A DNA stretch of 64,000 bases from Gimesia maris (lineage in GTDB: Bacteria; Planctomycetota; Planctomycetia; Planctomycetales; Planctomycetaceae). The DNA is taken from the NCBI RefSeq assembly GCF_008298035.1, contig NZ_CP042910.1, positions 2,004,001-2,068,000 of the forward strand, in the 5' to 3' direction. The notes under the pieces were generated by a model, which saw only the letters and a list, made by a program, of their open reading frames with translations, was not told the DNA's origin and did no database searches. Of the stretch, positions 45,353 through 53,080 are shown in pieces. Made by a program: the position numbers and the translations under genes. The first letter of the stretch is position 1, and each line of letters starts with the position of its first letter.

Positions 45353-45802
45353 TTAGTTTTCAGCAGGCTTTCGCTGCACCTGTGGGTGTGTGGCGAGCAA
45401 AAAGGCGGCGGCGGAGGCAGTCCAGACGGAGAAGGAGAGCGGGCCTTCGGGGCCGGTGCCGAAGGTCATGCACAGAGCGAATGTGAAGAGGAGCAGGCTG
45501 CTGGCGAAGGCAACGTAACGTAACTGAAAGCCGATGAGCAGGCCGATTGCCAGCAGGACTTCCAAGATCGTGGCCGTCCAGGCAAAGGGTAGGACCAGCG
45601 GTTCGGGCAGGAACCAGAGCAGCAGTCCCGTGTAGTCGACGAATGGGGGAAAGCTGCCCCAGGAAACTTCCCCGGTGCCGGCTGCGCCCCACAAGCCAAA
45701 GCGATCGGCGACGGCGGAGAGAAACGAAGCTGCCAGAGCCAGGCGGACGAAATAAAGGGCGAACCGGGTGAGGCGTTCGTGTCGCGGGGTAGAGGAGTTC
45801 AA
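45353..45802 (-). CDS. DoxX family membrane protein
   Basis: 149 aa from a TTG start, with four hydrophobic segments: FALYFVRLALAASFLSAVAD, LPFAWTATILEVLLAIGLLI, YVAFASSLLLFTFALCMTFG and WTASAAAFLLATHP. The LRLALxxxFLxAVxDR start and the ILE near the middle fit DoxX-like proteins, which are linked to respiratory or thiol metabolism but without fixed function. It stands upstream of the cupin and AhpD-like genes' ends but is transcribed on its own. Codon use is normal. Confidence 0.85.
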   Translation of the reverse strand: MNSSTPRHERLTRFALYFVRLALAASFLSAVADRFGLWGAAGTGEVSWGSFPPFVDYTGLLLWFLPEPLVLPFAWTATILEVLLAIGLLIGFQLRYVAFASSLLLFTFALCMTFGTGPEGPLSFSVWTASAAAFLLATHPQVQRKPAEN

Positions 45803-45831
45803 GGTGCTGCTTTCTGTAGATCAATCACAAA

Positions 45832-45937
45832 TTTCGTGTTTTTCGTGGTAGTTCATTTCCTGGCTTCAGTCATCAACAGGCAGGTTTGGTTGATGCCAAT
45901 TTCGTAGTACAACCGGGACTAAGGCCCTGCGGCTAAT
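45832..45937 (-). repeat. Dispersed repeat, extended copy
   Basis: Starts (45832-45851) as the reverse complement of CTACCACGAAAAACACGAAA and continues for about 105 bp with clear similarity to 51498-51593 plus 53091-53101, the copy interrupted by the IS4-family element. This intact copy shows what the target looked like before insertion. Confidence 0.65.
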
Positions 45938-45971
45938 GAGTGTGTTCGACGGTTGAAGTTCTGACGCTTTT

Positions 45972-46406
45972 TTATTTGGGTTCTGGGATCACCAGTTGTC
46001 TGGCATCGGAGGGATGCACCATGGTGACGATGAAACGGGTTCGTTTTTCAGGATCGGGGTTGCGGCCGATGCGGTGCAGGATCATGGCGGGTTCGAAAAA
46101 GGTGTCGCCGGCTCGGAAGGTCTGCAGAGGACCGTCGCCGACCTGGAATTCGAAGGTGCCTTCGAGGATGTAACCGGAGACGGCACCGGGATGCCGATGC
46201 GGGGGACTGCCTGCGAGGGGATCGAGGGTGACATCCAGCATGGTGGCAGTCATGTTCTTGCCGTTTTGTTTCACTGGGAGTTCATCCGCACGCAGCACTT
46301 TGACGTGGACTTTCGGTTCTGCTGCGCCTGCTGCAAACGTGAATGCAGCAAGGCAGCAGACGCTGATGAAAAACAAGATAGCCGACGAGACGCTTTGTAA
46401 TTTCAC
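45972..46406 (-). CDS. Secreted cupin domain protein
   Basis: 144 aa from the GTG at 46406, chosen because AAAGGAA lies eight bases upstream and it places the signal peptide (SAILFFISVCCLAAFTFAAG) at the N-terminus; the frame is open to 46526. The cupin core has DPLAGSPPHRHPG with two metal-binding His, SGYILEGTFEFQVGDG as motif 1, and FRAGDTFFEPAMILHRIGRN as motif 2 with the last His. Single-domain cupins like this bind metals and may act as dioxygenases or sensors of small molecules. It lies 46 bp after the AhpD-like gene, same strand, so the two are likely co-transcribed. Confidence 0.88.
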   Translation of the reverse strand: MKLQSVSSAILFFISVCCLAAFTFAAGAAEPKVHVKVLRADELPVKQNGKNMTATMLDVTLDPLAGSPPHRHPGAVSGYILEGTFEFQVGDGPLQTFRAGDTFFEPAMILHRIGRNPDPEKRTRFIVTMVHPSDARQLVIPEPK

Positions 46407-46452
46407 AGTGGAATTCCTTTGTTGGTATTCGTAAATATTTTCTGACAGACTT

Positions 46453-46944
46453 TCAGGCGTGTGCCAGTTCGTTGCGTTTGGCGCGGAGGAGTTGATCGAT
46501 GAAGCCGTGATCGGTGTGGAAGGCAATGCCCAGTCGATTCCAGGTGTTGATCATGCCGACGGCGAGTGTGAGTTCGCTGATGCCGGCTTCACCCCAGGCG
46601 TCGAGCGTGGCCTGGTAGAGGTCATCGTTGACGTAGCGGGTGTCGGAGATTTTGGTGAGGGTTTCGGCCCAGCGAAAGGCGGCTTTTTCCTGTGCGGTGA
46701 AGCAGGGGGCTTCTTCCCAGACGGCGGCCTGGTTGATGCGTTCGGGAGTTTCTTCCAGTAAGCCGAGAACCTGGGTGTGGTAATTCACACAGAAAGAACA
46801 GCCGTTGATTTGTGAGGTGCGCAGGCGGATCAGTTCCAGGAGTTTCGGGCCGAGCGTGGTGTGCTCGAGCAGTTCTTCGATAGCCATCAGGTGCTGGGCG
46901 GCTTTGCCGACGTGTTTGTAATAATTGACGCGGGTTCCGGACAT
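46453..46944 (-). CDS. Carboxymuconolactone decarboxylase family (AhpD-like) protein
   Basis: 163 aa, cytoplasmic. The AhpD-type redox site is at 49-56: CSFCVNYH (Cys49, Cys52, His56), preceded by ELIRLRTSQING and followed by DDLYQATLDAWGEAG and NTWNRLGIAFH. Proteins of this group reduce peroxides or disulfides with lipoyl or thiol partners. GGAGA lies seven bases upstream of the ATG. It is divergent from the MocR-type regulator at 47048 across about 100 bp, a common arrangement for a regulator and its target. Confidence 0.9.
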   Translation of the reverse strand: MSGTRVNYYKHVGKAAQHLMAIEELLEHTTLGPKLLELIRLRTSQINGCSFCVNYHTQVLGLLEETPERINQAAVWEEAPCFTAQEKAAFRWAETLTKISDTRYVNDDLYQATLDAWGEAGISELTLAVGMINTWNRLGIAFHTDHGFIDQLLRAKRNELAHA

Positions 46945-47047
46945 TTCATTGTCTCCTTATCAGTGAATATGAAGGAATAAGCTGCTTGTGATGCTGTGAT
47001 TATACCAGTACGATGGACCCGTTAAAGAACCACTATGGGTTAATTGG

Positions 47048-48544
47048 ATGGGGCCACTTTTCATGAGCCGACGCGCGAAAGAACGATTTGAATTTGAAGC
47101 GATTTTTGTCGAGAAATCGGCGGATGTGAGCCAGTATCAGCAGTTGGAGGATCAGATTCGCGAGGGGATTTCCAGCGGACTCTTAACGCCGGGATCGCGG
47201 GTGCCTTCCAGTCGCACGCTTTCACAGATGCTGGGGATTTCGCGGAATACGGTGCTGGCCGCGTATGAGCAGTTGATCTCGGAAGGTTACCTGGAATCCG
47301 AAACCGGTTCGGGAACGCGTGTTGCGCAGTTTCCTCCTGAAGCGTTTGAGTTTGGCAACGCAAACCGGACGCAAACGTCGGAGACTAATTTCAAAGCGTC
47401 GCTGTCGGCATCGGGCAAACTGCTTGATGAGTATGCAAGTTGGATGCCGGAATTTGCTTCTCAGGCGGAACCGTTCCGACCGCATCTGCCTGCGGTGAAA
47501 GAGTTCCCGCGGGCGACGTGGAATCGTCTGGCGAATGAACAGGCCCGCTGGTCGATGCGACATCTGGAACAGTGTGATGCGCAGGGGTACGAACCGTTGC
47601 GGGCCGCGGTTGCTGAGTACATGGGTGTTTCGCGGGGCGTTTCCTGCAGTAAGGAGCAGGTGGTGATCACATCAGGAGCGCAGCAGGGCTTGAACCTGGT
47701 CACGCAGGTGCTGCTGGAGCCACGGGATGAGATCTGGGTGGAAGAACCGGGCAACGCGCCCGCCAACCAGTTACTGGAACTGCTGGGATTCAAAATTGTC
47801 CCCGTGCCCGTGGACCGGGAAGGGATCGACCTGACGCGGGTACCCGCGCGGAAGAAATCGCCGAAGCTGATGTATGTGACGCCGGGCGGACAGTGGCCTA
47901 TGGCAATGACGATGAGTCTGAATCGCAGGCTGGAATTGCTGGCGGAAGCGGAACGGCAGCAGAGCTGGATTATCGAGGATGACTATAATGGCGAGTTCCG
48001 GTACATGGGGCGCCCGCATCCAGCGCTAAGCAGTCTGGATCAGCGCGGCAGAACGATTTATATGGGTTCTTTCAGCAAGCTGCTGTTTCCAGCGATCCGG
48101 CTGGGATTCCTGATTGTGCCTGAACAGATCGCAGGTGCTTTTGCGTACGCCCGCTGGCTGAACGATCGGTTCTCTCCGCCACTCATGCAGATGGTGCTGC
48201 ATCGATTTATCGAATCGGGTCAGTTCCTGAAACACATTCGCCAGATGCGATCGTTGTACCATACGCGTCAGACCTGCCTGTATGAGACATTGAAGAGCGA
48301 GTTGGGGGATCAGCTTGACCTGGAACTACCCGAATCGGGCATGCATCTGGTCGTGCAGGGGAAGACGGCGAAACAGGACCGGGCCCTGATGGACGCGGCA
48401 AAGTCGGCAGGTGTGGAATTTCATCCGGTGCACATCTATGCCCGGGAACCGAAACAGGCCCGCGGGCTGATCCTGGGCTTCGCGGCTTTTGATGAGAAGT
48501 CGATCAGAAAAGCGGTCTGCGCGTGGGCTGCGGCGATGAGGTGA
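47048..48544 (+). CDS. MocR/PdxR family regulator (GntR HTH fused to aminotransferase-like domain)
   Basis: 498 aa from ATG 47048; ATG 47063 is an alternative with GGGG upstream. A winged-helix GntR domain at about 28-100 (LEDQIREGISSGLLTPGSRV, SRTLSQMLGISRNTVLAAYE, LESETGSGTRVA) is followed by a class I aminotransferase-like domain. The PLP-binding Lys is at about 344 in YMGSFSKLLFPAIRLGF, and the Asp of IIEDDYNGEFRYMGRP is present. Such regulators sense PLP or an amino compound. Its likely target is the divergent AhpD-cupin unit. The last 217 bp, including the stop, are copied again at 49394-49610. Confidence 0.93.
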   Translation: MGPLFMSRRAKERFEFEAIFVEKSADVSQYQQLEDQIREGISSGLLTPGSRVPSSRTLSQMLGISRNTVLAAYEQLISEGYLESETGSGTRVAQFPPEAFEFGNANRTQTSETNFKASLSASGKLLDEYASWMPEFASQAEPFRPHLPAVKEFPRATWNRLANEQARWSMRHLEQCDAQGYEPLRAAVAEYMGVSRGVSCSKEQVVITSGAQQGLNLVTQVLLEPRDEIWVEEPGNAPANQLLELLGFKIVPVPVDREGIDLTRVPARKKSPKLMYVTPGGQWPMAMTMSLNRRLELLAEAERQQSWIIEDDYNGEFRYMGRPHPALSSLDQRGRTIYMGSFSKLLFPAIRLGFLIVPEQIAGAFAYARWLNDRFSPPLMQMVLHRFIESGQFLKHIRQMRSLYHTRQTCLYETLKSELGDQLDLELPESGMHLVVQGKTAKQDRALMDAAKSAGVEFHPVHIYAREPKQARGLILGFAAFDEKSIRKAVCAWAAAMR

Positions 48545-48549
48545 TTGAA
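48333..48549 (+). repeat. Direct repeat, copy A (3' end of the MocR gene)
   Basis: 217 bp matched by 49394-49610 with eight differences by eye, about 96% identical. Begins AATCGGGCATGCATCTGG and ends GTGATTGAA. Copy A carries the real gene end. Confidence 0.9.
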
Positions 48550-48592
48550 AAGGTGATGTTACAGTGTTGTATTCCTTAGTCAATAGCCCTGA

Positions 48593-48973
48593 AAGGTTAG
48601 CGTTAGCGAGTGTTTATCTGCTACTGGAGGAGACTGGTATGGTGTAGAACGACCTAGAAAACTAGAAAAGGACTTAAACCGACGTGGGGCTAAACTAGAA
48701 GTAGGTTGTACTGATCCTAATCTAATACCACTTAATGCCCGAGGTTCATTCTTTATTACAAAAGAAGGTCTTTTAACTCTTACCTTTAGAGATCAAAATC
48801 CATTGAAACAAACTGTCTGGCATGAGGCTGGGCAATTTCTACATTGCAATACGCTGGGAACGAAAGTATACAAAGATCTCCCCAGAGTAGTTGGTATCAA
48901 CGTTCCAGAATAATTTGTGTTTAATTTGCCCGAAAAACCAGATCGTTGGTGTCAGTTAACACCTGAGTATTGA
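48593..48973 (+). pseudogene. Decayed zincin-type metallopeptidase toxin domain (Tox-MPTase4-like)
   Basis: No start codon or N-terminal part; the frame is simply open from 48593. It reads GDWYGVERPRKLEKDLNRRG, ARGSFFITKEGLLTLTFRDQ, TVWHEAGQFLHCNTLG, VYKDLPRVVGINVPE, then a TAA (48911-48913), and goes on in frame as FVFNLPEKPDRWCQLTPEY to TGA. This matches the C-terminal metallopeptidase domain of polymorphic toxins, whose ends read like EQxVF...W...E. Two lesions are visible: the HExxH motif has Gln instead of the second His (HEAGQ), and the TAA sits where a Gln would be expected. G+C is about 38% over 48661-48780 by hand count, well below the neighbours. Confidence 0.65.
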
Positions 48974-49020
48974 GAATACATGATTTAGTACAACACAGAA
49001 AAGTGGGGAGGAGTTGGACG

Positions 49021-49260
49021 ATGAATATTCAAGAAGCAATTGAGAAATCGAGAGAATTTATTATTCAAAAAATGGGAGTCGATTGTTATCCCGAATTTGC
49101 CACGCTGAATAGACATGCTGGTAAACCTCAAACTTGGGTCATCATCTATAGCTCTTACAGTTTAAATGAAGAGTTGGACGCTGTCATAGATGGTGGAGAA
49201 ATTATTGTTGTGATTGATTACGAAAGCGGAGAAACCTCATTTAAATCTGAGATGGGGTGA
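49021..49260 (+). CDS. Candidate immunity protein, 79 aa
   Basis: ATG at 49021 with GGGGAGGAG eight bases upstream, a very strong site. The product MNIQEAIEKSREFIIQKMG, then YPEFATLNRHAGKPQTWVII, ELDAVIDGGEIIVVIDYESG is a small acidic alpha+beta protein without signal peptide, in the style of YrhB/Imm35-like immunity proteins. Its place directly after a toxin-like C-terminal domain is the standard position for cognate immunity genes. A/T-rich like the toxin remnant. The exact family is not certain. Confidence 0.6.
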   Translation: MNIQEAIEKSREFIIQKMGVDCYPEFATLNRHAGKPQTWVIIYSSYSLNEELDAVIDGGEIIVVIDYESGETSFKSEMG

Positions 49261-49393
49261 CCTGATGTTCGCCAAGAAAAATTGAAGGGCCATCGTGGTT
49301 TACCTAGCCTGTGACGCCACCGGTTGGGATACACACATCACCCACTTTTCTTCGGCTAACACCCACTTCTGATGTATATATAACGCGGCCGGC

Positions 49394-49610
49394 AATCGGG
49401 CATGCATCTGGTCGTGCAGGGGAAGACGGCGAAACAGAACCGGGCCCTGATGGACGCGGCATAGCGGGCCGGTGTGGAATTTCATCCGGTGCACATCTAT
49501 GCCCGGGAACCGAAACAGGCCCGCGGGCTGATCCTGGGCTTCGCGGCTTTTGATGAGAAGTCGATCAGAAAAGCGGTCCGCGCGTGGGCTGCGGCAATGA
49601 AGTGATTGAA
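49394..49610 (+). pseudogene. Direct repeat, copy B (duplicated MocR 3' end)
   Basis: A second copy of the last 72 codons of the MocR gene, same length as copy A. It reads MHLVVQGKTAKQNRALMDAA, then an in-frame TAG where copy A has AAG, then GVEFHPVHIYAREPKQARG to the end. With copy A it encloses the toxin/immunity segment. Confidence 0.9.
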
Positions 49611-49631
49611 CGTGGTTCATGTAAATGAATT

Positions 49632-49663
49632 GCTACCACGAAAAACACGAAACCACACGAAAA
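49632..49663 (+). repeat. Dispersed CACGAAAAA repeat (three units)
   Basis: GCTACCACGAAAAACACGAA, then ACCACACGAAAA; same orientation and core as the copy at 376-397. Confidence 0.7.
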
Positions 49664-49769
49664 TGAAAAACATTGGACGGGACTGGATGGACATCGGGAC
49701 TGAGTGCGGGATGATGGAATCGATTGATTGTCCTTTTCCAGTATTGAATGAAGAGATAAGAGAAGAGAA

Positions 49770-50534
49770 ATGTCAAAACTCGTAGATCGATTACCAATGC
49801 TGGTAGAGTTACGGAGTGAGAATCGCGAGATCGTAAGAGCGAACGCGAATGATTCTGTTAAAGACAGGAATGGTTCAAGCACTAATATGCTCGCATTAGA
49901 TCTGCGTTTTTTTGCAGTCGCAGATTATTATTTAAAGCACGACGTGGATTCATTTCAAAGGCAACTCACTGAAGCTGCAGAGTTAGATATTGGGCTTTTT
50001 CTCCGACATGCTGCAGGGGAGCCGATAGATGATTCGCTGGTTTCCATGTTGTCGTATAAATCATTATTCAATGCTTTAGCAGCAAAGAACAGGGACGTTG
50101 CGAAACGGCTTGCGCTGAATATGGGAGGACGAGACGTCCTTGAAAAAAAATATGACCACCCTTTTGACTATGTGATGGGATATACTTTAAGGGCCTTTGT
50201 ACTCAATGATTTCGCTGAGATGGAAAGGTGGCTTCCGAAGCTGTTTGTCGCCTGTGAGCAGCATAAGCTGACAGATCTTTTGGGGTATGCCCAGGTATTT
50301 CAGGCAATTCTTGAGAAAAATACCCTCCTGGCAAATGAAGGTTTTCAATCGATCGTACGTGGTCATGTAAGACAGACGAAAGCGAACAGAATCTTTGCCA
50401 ACACGATCGATGAAATTTTATGTATCTGGGGGATCGGAATGGCCAATCTTGCTGCTGCCCGTCAATTACAGATTGCAGCGATTCCCCCGCTTCTTCCAGG
50501 TGATCTTATTAATCCTACTGATATTCGCGAATGA
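49770..50534 (+). CDS. Imm49-like candidate immunity protein
   Basis: 254 aa, all-helical by eye, cytoplasmic. Features: LALDLRFFAVADYYLKHDVD, SFQRQLTEAAELDIGLFLR, SYKSLFNALAAKNRDVAKRL, YVMGYTLRAFVLNDFAEMER and AILEKNTLLANEGFQSIVRG. The pattern of short helices with a repeated aL.a.d...f...L spacing recalls the Imm49 family, but I cannot confirm it. It lies just behind the toxin/immunity scar, and its end overlaps the end of the convergent PH-domain gene by 20 bp. Lower G+C than the neighbours supports recent arrival. Confidence 0.55.
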   Translation: MSKLVDRLPMLVELRSENREIVRANANDSVKDRNGSSTNMLALDLRFFAVADYYLKHDVDSFQRQLTEAAELDIGLFLRHAAGEPIDDSLVSMLSYKSLFNALAAKNRDVAKRLALNMGGRDVLEKKYDHPFDYVMGYTLRAFVLNDFAEMERWLPKLFVACEQHKLTDLLGYAQVFQAILEKNTLLANEGFQSIVRGHVRQTKANRIFANTIDEILCIWGIGMANLAAARQLQIAAIPPLLPGDLINPTDIRE

Positions 50535-51192
50535 TGTCGATCACCCGCTGCGGTGACTTCAGTCCGCGAACGTCGATCTCCATGTCATCCTGGCCGGAAC
50601 TGGAGATTGCGATGTGTCCGACGCCAACCAGGCGATCGAAGAAACTCTGATTCACCTGCATGTTGCGAACGTCATCGTGCTGCACTTCGCTCGTTTGTTT
50701 GGAAAAGATGCCCTGAGTGTAGAGTGTGCGTTTTGAAGTCACGGTCACGGATCGGAACCGGGTCTGAAGCCACCAATACGACAGAATTAAGACCCCGGCT
50801 AAGGCGAGAGTCAATCCGGAATACAACTGGATCAACTCGTCGCGCCCCATCACCGCCGCGACAATACCCCCAATGACAACCAGCAGGCACCCAAGAAACG
50901 AGAACGGATGATTCCCGAATATCGCCGGGTGCACGGTGCAGAGTTCCTGCTCAGCCTGAGACACCGAGGTATTCCGATGGTGGTCCCGCGCCTCGACCGC
51001 CTTTGGATCGTCGTCACGAAGCAGGTGACCGGCGGGGGCATCAATCTTGAAGACCTGACCACAATTGTCATTCACACACGTGACGAGCTCGCCGATCGCG
51101 CCGGGATCGACCGTATTAGCCGTTCCGCAGTGGGGGCATTCATAGGCGAGAGTTCGCGTTGTATCGCTGGTATATGTTTCGGAATCAGTCAT
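50515..51192 (-). CDS. Membrane protein with zinc-ribbon-like start and bacterial PH domain
   Basis: 225 aa from ATG 51192, with AGGGGA seven bases upstream; the frame is open to 51279. The N-terminus has YECPHCGTANTVDPG and TCVNDNCGQVFKID, a four-cysteine zinc-ribbon-like pattern. Two hydrophobic segments follow (FSFLGCLLVVIGGIVAAVMG and LIQLYSGLTLALAGVLILSY), then a bPH_2 domain at about 145-225 (RFRSVTVTSKRTLYTQGIFS, VQHDDVRNMQVNQSFFDRLV, GHIAISSSGQDDMEIDVRGL). Such YdbS/YdbT-like proteins sit in the membrane; function is poorly known. Confidence 0.82.
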   Translation of the reverse strand: MTDSETYTSDTTRTLAYECPHCGTANTVDPGAIGELVTCVNDNCGQVFKIDAPAGHLLRDDDPKAVEARDHHRNTSVSQAEQELCTVHPAIFGNHPFSFLGCLLVVIGGIVAAVMGRDELIQLYSGLTLALAGVLILSYWWLQTRFRSVTVTSKRTLYTQGIFSKQTSEVQHDDVRNMQVNQSFFDRLVGVGHIAISSSGQDDMEIDVRGLKSPQRVIDIIREYQ

Positions 51193-51593
51193 CGGTAAAT
51201 CCCCTGTAGTTGCTGTGAACGGGGCCGCCCCTGCGGCCTCACGGAGTTTCACTTCAACATGATGCGAATCTCGTTCCACCTGAGCGGGATTCGTGGGGCG
51301 AGGGCTGATTGTTCCCCAGGTGAAGGTATTTTGCCGCTAGGATCGGTCGGCCGGCGATCACTGCGGTCGTTCGAGTGCCAGTGATCGCCGGTGGAAATTC
51401 CTGCAGACGTGAACCGGGGACTGACGGTGAAGAGTCGTCGAAAGCTTGAGCCCGTGGCTTCGTTTCCGAATGTGCATCCGGGCTTACCCTTTTTTCATTT
51501 CGTGTTTTTCGTGGTAGTTCCTTTTCCTGTCATCAGTCGTCAAGAGGTCGGTTCGGTTGATGATAAGTTCGTAACACAACCGGGGCTAACGCC
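51193..51593. other. Gene-free stretch with a long inverted repeat and a composite repeat
   Basis: 51351-51363 (CCGGCGATCACTG) and 51379-51391 (CAGTGATCGCCGG) are perfect 13-bp arms around a 15-nt loop. 51463-51517 is a degenerate palindrome plus reverse-oriented dispersed repeat, like 1114-1177. 51584-51593 is the left target duplication of the IS4-family element. Confidence 0.6.
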
Positions 51594-53080
51594 TAATGGC
51601 ACTTACTTCAGATCAGTGTGTTTCAATTTCTCTGGGGGCTTTTTTCTTTTTTCGAAATGGTCTCTCTTTGAACGTTTGGCGTAGCATTCTCTTTTTACGC
51701 TTCGGCTGGCAGCGCGATTGGGTAGTTTATCTTTGGTCGCGTAGAACAGTGCTCGCTCGAAGGATTCACGCCATGATTCTGGCTCAGTGTGCAGGTGCTT
51801 CAACAGGAACGTTTGGAATGTTGTCCAGGTTCGCTTAAAGCTCATCCGCCGCGGAGCAACCTGATTCAGTTCAGCCGCCTGTCTGCGGAATTGACCAACT
51901 AAATTGTAGGCGACCACTGACGTATACAGCTCTTTCAAAAACGTGTCTACCTTCTTGGCGCGAATGTTCTCGGTGTCCAATACGACCTTCAAGTTACGAA
52001 TATCAACTTCGACATTGACCCTTTGATTGTAGAGGTTGCCCAGGGTGGCAGCGTCTTGCGGCAGGCTGGTAACGCAATACAGCGTCAAGGTTTCATTGAC
52101 GATGATTTCGTGCAAAACAACAGCCAGCGAAGCGTCCCTGGGGAGCCCGGGTTGTGTTTTACGGTTTTTGGGGGTCGGAGTCCACTGGTGTTGGTAGGTC
52201 TTATGTTTTGGGCTTTGCGATACGAGTTTTGCTTTGGCTCGAAGTGACTCAAAGTTTAACTTCTTCATGCGTAGAAAAAAATCATGCCCCAGGAGTTGTG
52301 CCTGGTAAGCAACGCCAAAGATCCCAAATCCTGCATCAGCCATGATGATCGATTCGTCTGGCAGGCAGTGCATGCCATTTCGGGCAAGTTCCGTTTCGGA
52401 AACCGCTTCAGGTCCATACATGGCCCCCAGCTGTGGCAGCAAGGCACATCCACTACTGAGTTCGTGAAAAACGGTCAGATTGACAACAGGCCAGACACTT
52501 TCACCGTGCTGATTTGAGGCGGGCGGAAATTTCGTTTGTAATTCTTTTTCCGGTGCTAATGTGATCGTGGTTCCATCGAGTAAAAATATTTGACGACCGT
52601 CCAGCAGGGTTTCAGATTGCCCGACGATGGCACGAGTGATTTCATTGGAAAACCATTTCACAACATCCAACGGCAGTTCGCTGCGAGCCCGGCTGTATGC
52701 TGCACTGTTGGACGAGAGTGTACCCTGGCTTAATCGTTTGTTTTCAGGAAGGTAGTCAGGTTGATTTTCAATCAGATGCTTCACCGCCGCTTCGAGTGAG
52801 GCATCTGGTTTGAGGCGTTGAAAAATCAGCATCCACAGCACAACGCAGGCGGTATAGATTGCATTGGGCCGCCTGGGATGCAGCTGATCGGCTTGGCGTA
52901 AGTCCACCAAATCTTTAAGTTGTTCGAAGGCACGATCGAATTCAAGAATCTGTTCCGGTGATTGTTTCACAGCGTGATTACTCCTGGCAAATTGGCAGTC
53001 TATTTTCAAGAATAGAATCCTGCGCAAATCCCATGCCAAACGGCTGGGGTAACCAGCTTAATTTAAAGTAAGTGCCATTA
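51594..53080 (-). mobile_element. IS4-family insertion sequence with 10-bp target duplication
   Basis: 1487 bp. Terminal inverted repeats TAATGGCACTTACTT (51594-51608) and AAGTAAGTGCCATTA (53066-53080) are exact complements. They are flanked on both sides by GGCTAACGCC (51584-51593 and 53081-53090), a perfect 10-bp target duplication. Removing the element restores a sequence matching the uninterrupted repeat copy near 45910-45937. One full-length transposase gene fills it, so the insertion is intact and probably recent. Confidence 0.96.
51603..52970 (-). CDS. IS4 family transposase
   Basis: 455 aa from the GTG at 52970, which has AGGAG about ten bases upstream; the frame is open to 53039. 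DDE-type catalytic motifs are in place: FLLDGTTITL (first Asp), ESIIMADAGFGIFGV (second Asp), and the IS4 signature Y-x2-R-x3-E-x6-K in LYNQRVNVEVDIRNLK. An N-terminal helical region (EQILEFDRAFEQLKDLVDL) and a basic C-terminus (KRECYAKRSKRDHFEKRKK) would bind DNA. The stop codon lies inside the left terminal repeat. No frameshift or stop, so it looks functional. Confidence 0.96.
   Translation of the reverse strand: MKQSPEQILEFDRAFEQLKDLVDLRQADQLHPRRPNAIYTACVVLWMLIFQRLKPDASLEAAVKHLIENQPDYLPENKRLSQGTLSSNSAAYSRARSELPLDVVKWFSNEITRAIVGQSETLLDGRQIFLLDGTTITLAPEKELQTKFPPASNQHGESVWPVVNLTVFHELSSGCALLPQLGAMYGPEAVSETELARNGMHCLPDESIIMADAGFGIFGVAYQAQLLGHDFFLRMKKLNFESLRAKAKLVSQSPKHKTYQHQWTPTPKNRKTQPGLPRDASLAVVLHEIIVNETLTLYCVTSLPQDAATLGNLYNQRVNVEVDIRNLKVVLDTENIRAKKVDTFLKELYTSVVAYNLVGQFRRQAAELNQVAPRRMSFKRTWTTFQTFLLKHLHTEPESWRESFERALFYATKDKLPNRAASRSVKRECYAKRSKRDHFEKRKKPPEKLKHTDLK

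Larger units (their letters stand above)
49261..49769. other. Gene-free stretch with direct repeat copy B and dispersed repeat
   Basis: 49261-49393 has no recognisable content. 49394-49610 is the duplicate of the MocR gene end. 49632-49663 is a dispersed repeat copy. 49664-49769 leads to the next gene, whose AGAGAAGAG site is at its end. Confidence 0.6.

Noticed and set aside
48593-48973. Active toxin gene
   Set aside because: No start codon, no N-terminal delivery part, an altered HExxH motif and an internal stop.
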